Positions 5,646-7,737 of a stretch of 7,737 nt of DNA are shown here, piece after piece (within the stretch, counting starts at the first letter, position 1; the number at the start of each line of letters is the position of its first letter). Under the pieces are notes generated by a model. The model saw only the letters and a program-made list of their open reading frames with translations, was not told where the DNA came from and did not search any database. A program made the position numbers and the translations under genes. Source of the stretch: Clostridiales bacterium (GTDB lineage: Bacteria; Bacillota; Clostridia; Oscillospirales; Oscillospiraceae); contig DYBS01000034.1 in assembly GCA_019418525.1 (NCBI GenBank), positions 7,875 to 15,611 on the forward strand. Direction: 5' to 3'.

Positions 5646-6704
5646 ATGATGCTGAAGCGTACCACGTCCCTTTCCATTCTGTTGTCTCTCGCCCTGCTCT
5701 CCGGCTGCACCCCCTCCGCGCCGGCGGAGGACACCGCATCCCGGCAGCTCTTTGCCATGGACGCCCCCATGTCTCTCCAGCTCCAGGGAGATCGGGCTGC
5801 CGAGGCCCTGGAGGCCGCTGTCGCCGAGATCCAGCGTCTGGACGCCCTGCTGGACCGCAACGAGCCGGACAGCGATCTCTCCCGCCTCAATGTGGCAGCG
5901 GGGAGCGGCACTCCGGTGTCCCTGGACGGGGAGACTTTAGAGGTGCTGGAGGAGGCCCTGCGCTATGGGAGTGAATCCGGCGGAGCCTTTGACTGTACCA
6001 TCGCGCCGGTGATGGACGCCTGGGGCTTCGGCGGGGATGGGGAACACTACCGCGTTCCTGACGCGGGTGAGCTCTCCACCCTCCTGTCCCTGGTGGACAG
6101 CTCCGCCCTCCAAGTAGACCAAAGCGCCGGAACGGCGGAGCTCACCCGCTCCGGTATGGAGGTGGATCTGGGCGGCATCGCCAAAGGCTATACCGCCGAC
6201 CGCCTCACCGCTCTGGCCGGAGAGTACCAGCTCACCGGCGCCCTCTTCGATCTGGGCAGCAGCACCATAGCTGCTGTGGGAGAGCGCCCCGGCGGCGGGG
6301 CCTGGCGGATCGCCCTGCGGGACCCCGCCGACGCCGAGCAGCGGCTGGGCGTTCTCTCTCTCCAGAACGAGAGCCTCTCCACCTCGGGCAGCTACGAGCG
6401 CTATTTTACCCAGGACGGGGTGACCTATCACCACATCCTGGACCCGGAGACCGGCTATCCCGCCGAGACGGGACTTCTCTCCGTGACCGTGGTGGCGGAA
6501 AACGCCGCTCTGGCTGACGCCTGGTCCACCGCCCTGTTCGTCCTGGGAGAGGACCGGGCCCTGGAGCTCTGGAAGAACCGCACGGATTTCGAGTACATCC
6601 TCTGCTGCTCCGACGGCCGGGTGCTAGTCACCGAAGGTCTGGAGGACACCTTTACTTTTGAAGGAGACGCCTATGGCTACACCTGTGAGATCCTCAGGCG
6701 CTGA
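5646..6704 (+). CDS. apbE: FAD:protein FMN transferase ApbE, extracellular lipoprotein
   Basis: ApbE transfers FMN from FAD to a Thr/Ser of target proteins outside the membrane, using Mg2+. The 352-residue protein opens with a lipoprotein signal peptide: M-M-L-K-R, a hydrophobic core, then L-L-S-G-C with Cys21 as the lipidated residue. Family motifs appear in order: A-M-D-A-P-M-S-L near 37-44, D-S-D-L-S-R-L-N (75-82), S-G-G-A-F-D-C-T-I-A-P-V-M-D-A-W-G-F-G (111-129), V-D-L-G-G-I-A-K-G-Y (173-182), D-P (226-227), S-T-S-G-S-Y-E-R-Y-F (245-254), H-H-I-L-D-P-E-T-G-Y-P (262-272) and L-A-D-A-W-S-T-A-L-F (289-298). The last supplies the expected metal-binding Asp291 and Thr295. Oddity: the usual 'LGGNIxAxG' strand reads L-G-S-S-T-I-A-A-V-G (203-212). 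It is first in an operon with NusG-II and Gx genes, equivalent in family to Listeria FmnB. Confidence 0.95.
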   Translation: MMLKRTTSLSILLSLALLSGCTPSAPAEDTASRQLFAMDAPMSLQLQGDRAAEALEAAVAEIQRLDALLDRNEPDSDLSRLNVAAGSGTPVSLDGETLEVLEEALRYGSESGGAFDCTIAPVMDAWGFGGDGEHYRVPDAGELSTLLSLVDSSALQVDQSAGTAELTRSGMEVDLGGIAKGYTADRLTALAGEYQLTGALFDLGSSTIAAVGERPGGGAWRIALRDPADAEQRLGVLSLQNESLSTSGSYERYFTQDGVTYHHILDPETGYPAETGLLSVTVVAENAALADAWSTALFVLGEDRALELWKNRTDFEYILCCSDGRVLVTEGLEDTFTFEGDAYGYTCEILRR

Positions 6705-7098
6705 CCGGCTGCGCCCCACCCCCGGGGACCTGGTCCTCATCCTGCTGGTGGCCGCTGCAGCGGTGGTTCTTCTCTTTGCGCTCCGTCCCCGGGGCGGCAC
6801 CGGCGGTCTGACCGCGGTGGTGTCCCTGGATGGAACCGTGGTGGCGGAGTACCCCCTCGCCGACTATGACCAGCCCACCCAGGTGTCTGTGGAGGGGGCG
6901 CCCTATCCTATCGCGCTGGAGCTCTCCTCCGACGGCGTGCGGGTGGCGGAGAGCCACTGCCCCGGCGGAGACTGCCTGCGCACCGGCACCATCCACACCG
7001 CCGGGCAGCAGATCATCTGCCTGCCCAACAAACTCATTGTTTCCCTGGAAGGGGATTCCAATGGGCCCGCTCCCGATATTGACGCTGTGGCGGGCTGA
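6673..7098 (+). CDS. NusG domain II-containing membrane-anchored protein (EetA-like)
   Basis: This 141-residue protein has a cytoplasmic N-terminus, one membrane helix at about 19-37 and an exported small beta domain. The domain matches the stand-alone NusG_II family: V-V-S-L-D-G-T-V-V-A-E-Y-P-L (49-62), then V-A-E-S-H-C-P-G-G-D-C-L-R-T-G (91-105) and I-I-C-L-P-N-K-L-I-V (114-123). This gives the family's CPxxxC pair plus a third Cys (96, 101, 116). Despite the name it is not a transcription factor. The ATG at 6673 has AAGGAG at 6661-6666 (6-nt spacing) inside the apbE end, so the genes overlap by 32 bp and are probably coupled. By family and position it resembles EetA of the Listeria electron-transfer locus (recalled, not verified here). 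It ends D-I-D-A-V-A-G, resembling the beginning of an ApbE target motif but lacking the acceptor Thr. Confidence 0.85.
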   Translation: MATPVRSSGADRLRPTPGDLVLILLVAAAAVVLLFALRPRGGTGGLTAVVSLDGTVVAEYPLADYDQPTQVSVEGAPYPIALELSSDGVRVAESHCPGGDCLRTGTIHTAGQQIICLPNKLIVSLEGDSNGPAPDIDAVAG

Positions 7099-7126
7099 AA
7101 GTTCCCCTGTCCGCCGAACTTTTTTT
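7098..7126 (+). terminator. Weak stem-loop with T-run between the NusG-II and Gx genes
   Basis: AAAGTTC (7098-7104) pairs with GAACTTT (7116-7122) around an 11-nt loop. It is followed by four more T (seven T in all, 7120-7126, three of them in the stem). The stem has only two G-C pairs, so at most this is a partial terminator or attenuator inside the operon, just before the Gx ribosome binding site. Confidence 0.35.
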
Positions 7127-7133
7127 CATGTCC

Positions 7134-7143
7134 AAGGAGGTGA
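7134..7143 (+). promoter_or_regulatory. Full-consensus ribosome binding site of the Gx gene
   Basis: AAGGAGGTGA matches the anti-Shine-Dalgarno sequence along ten bases. Its AGGAGG core is 7 nt from ATG 7148. It is the strongest such site in the window and fixes the start; the long in-frame extension upstream (to 6830) is a shadow of the NusG-II gene. Confidence 0.85.
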
Positions 7144-7147
7144 CCCC

Positions 7148-7648
7148 ATGCCGGTCCGCCGTCTCACCCGCTGCGCCGTACTCACTGCCCTGGCGTTGGC
7201 GCTCTCTGTGGCCGAGGGACTGCTCCCCCTCACCATTCTCTTTCCGCTGCCCGGCCTGCGGCTGGGGCTGGCCAACCTGGTGACGGTGTACGCCCTGTAC
7301 GCGCTTTCTGGTCGGGAGGCCCTGCTCATTTTGCTGGCCCGGTGCTTATTGGGGGCTCTGGTGGGTGGAAATCTGACCGCCCTGGCCTTCTCTCTCACCG
7401 GAGGGCTGCTGGCTCTGGGGACTATGGCCGCCCTGCGGCGCATCCCCGCCCTCTCCCTGCTGGGCGTGTCGGTGGGGGGCGCCGCCGCCCACAACACCGG
7501 TCAGATCCTGGCCGCTATGGCAGTGCTGGGCAGCCGGGCTCCCCTGCTGTACTTACCGCCCCTGCTCCTCTGCTCCATCGTCACCGGTGGAGTCACCGGC
7601 GCGGCCTCTGCCCTCCTGGTTCGACAAATTCCGCCGCCGCAAAGCTGA
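7148..7648 (+). CDS. Gx transporter / Hpre_diP_synt_I family membrane protein (EetB-like, ECF S-component-related)
   Basis: This is a 166-residue, almost wholly hydrophobic protein with about six membrane segments (near 8-26, 40-54, 57-75, 79-95, 103-126 and 133-158). Recognisable family pieces are L-P-G-L-R-L-G-L-A-N-L-V-T-V-Y-A-L (34-50), the first-helix-pair signature 'PGxKLGLANIVTL', and G-V-S-V-G-G-A-A-A-H-N-T-G-Q-I-L-A-A (106-123). Databases often label the family 'heptaprenyl diphosphate synthase component I', but nothing here looks like a prenyl synthase. In Listeria, EetB, related to ECF transporter substrate-binding subunits, is needed to export flavin for ApbE-type flavinylation. 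I believe it belongs to this same family. Placement after apbE and NusG-II supports that role. It would need ECF T and ATPase subunits, which are not in the window. Confidence 0.88.
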   Translation: MPVRRLTRCAVLTALALALSVAEGLLPLTILFPLPGLRLGLANLVTVYALYALSGREALLILLARCLLGALVGGNLTALAFSLTGGLLALGTMAALRRIPALSLLGVSVGGAAAHNTGQILAAMAVLGSRAPLLYLPPLLLCSIVTGGVTGAASALLVRQIPPPQS

Positions 7649-7652
7649 AAGA

Positions 7653-7685
7653 AAATCTTAATACTTTGTAACTTCTTTGAGATTT
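7653..7685. repeat. Imperfect inverted repeat after the Gx gene
   Basis: AAATCTTAA (7653-7661) pairs with TTGAGATTT (7677-7685) over nine positions with one T-G pair, around a 15-nt spacer. It is AT-rich and lacks a following T-run, so it is a poor terminator. The right arm includes a candidate -35 box, so an operator is another reading. Confidence 0.3.
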
Positions 7686-7710
7686 ATTTCCCCGCCGCGT
7701 ATTGTATGAT
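7677..7710 (+). promoter_or_regulatory. Probable promoter for a gene beyond the right edge
   Basis: The sequence turns AT-rich after the Gx stop. TTGAGA (7677-7682) and TATTGT (7700-7705) are 17 bp apart. The better -10, TATGAT (7705-7710), lies 22 bp from that -35 and would need ATTTAT (7682-7687) instead. The window ends in CGAAAGG, possibly the start of a ribosome binding site for the next gene. No strong terminator precedes it, so read-through from the flavin operon is also possible. Confidence 0.45.
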
Positions 7711-7737
7711 AGAGCCACTCAATCCATACCCGAAAGG

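Noticed and set aside
1..7737. tRNA, rRNA, CRISPR array, insertion sequence or prophage features
   Set aside because: No cloverleaf, spaced direct repeats, transposase or integrase motif was seen. Composition is uniform apart from the AT-rich control regions.

Overview
The window is about 60% GC with strong G/C preference at third codon positions. It has clean Shine-Dalgarno sites, short intergenic gaps and sigma-A-type promoters. It also encodes a DUF4317 protein and a lipoprotein-type ApbE. Together these suggest a high-GC gut Firmicute, most likely Oscillospiraceae (Flavonifractor/Lawsonibacter/Oscillibacter-like). That assignment is inferred from gene content and composition; there is no rRNA or other phylogenetic marker here.

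Region 1 (1-3335, + strand) is the 3' part of a GldA-GldF-GldG-type ABC transport operon. It holds the tail of an ATP-binding subunit, a six-helix ABC-2 permease (4-bp ATGA overlap), a GldG-like membrane-anchored periplasmic-type subunit (TTG start), and a membrane-anchored DUF4340 protein built from two copies of one domain. The genes overlap or lie within 11 bp, so they are almost certainly co-transcribed and probably form one envelope complex with an unknown substrate. Two perfect GC-rich hairpins (3341-3415) close the operon.

Region 2 (3434-5443, - strand) has two separately terminated genes: a DUF4317 protein of unknown function, and an unrecognised eight-helix membrane protein. A good intrinsic terminator separates them, and the membrane gene has a near-consensus promoter.

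Region 3 (5444-5645) is a divergent control region. It has opposed promoters and an 8-bp inverted repeat (CTGGTTTT-N10-AAAACCAG) that overlaps the leftward -35 box.

Region 4 (5646-7648, + strand) is a compact operon: ApbE (FMN:protein transferase lipoprotein), a small membrane-anchored NusG domain II protein, and a Gx / Hpre_diP_synt_I-family membrane protein. From established work on Listeria extracellular electron transfer, these correspond in family to FmnB, EetA and EetB. The operon is therefore best read as a minimal module that exports flavin and attaches it to proteins outside the membrane. No flavinylated target protein is visible in the window. Region 5 (7649-7737) holds a likely promoter and leader for a gene beyond the right edge.
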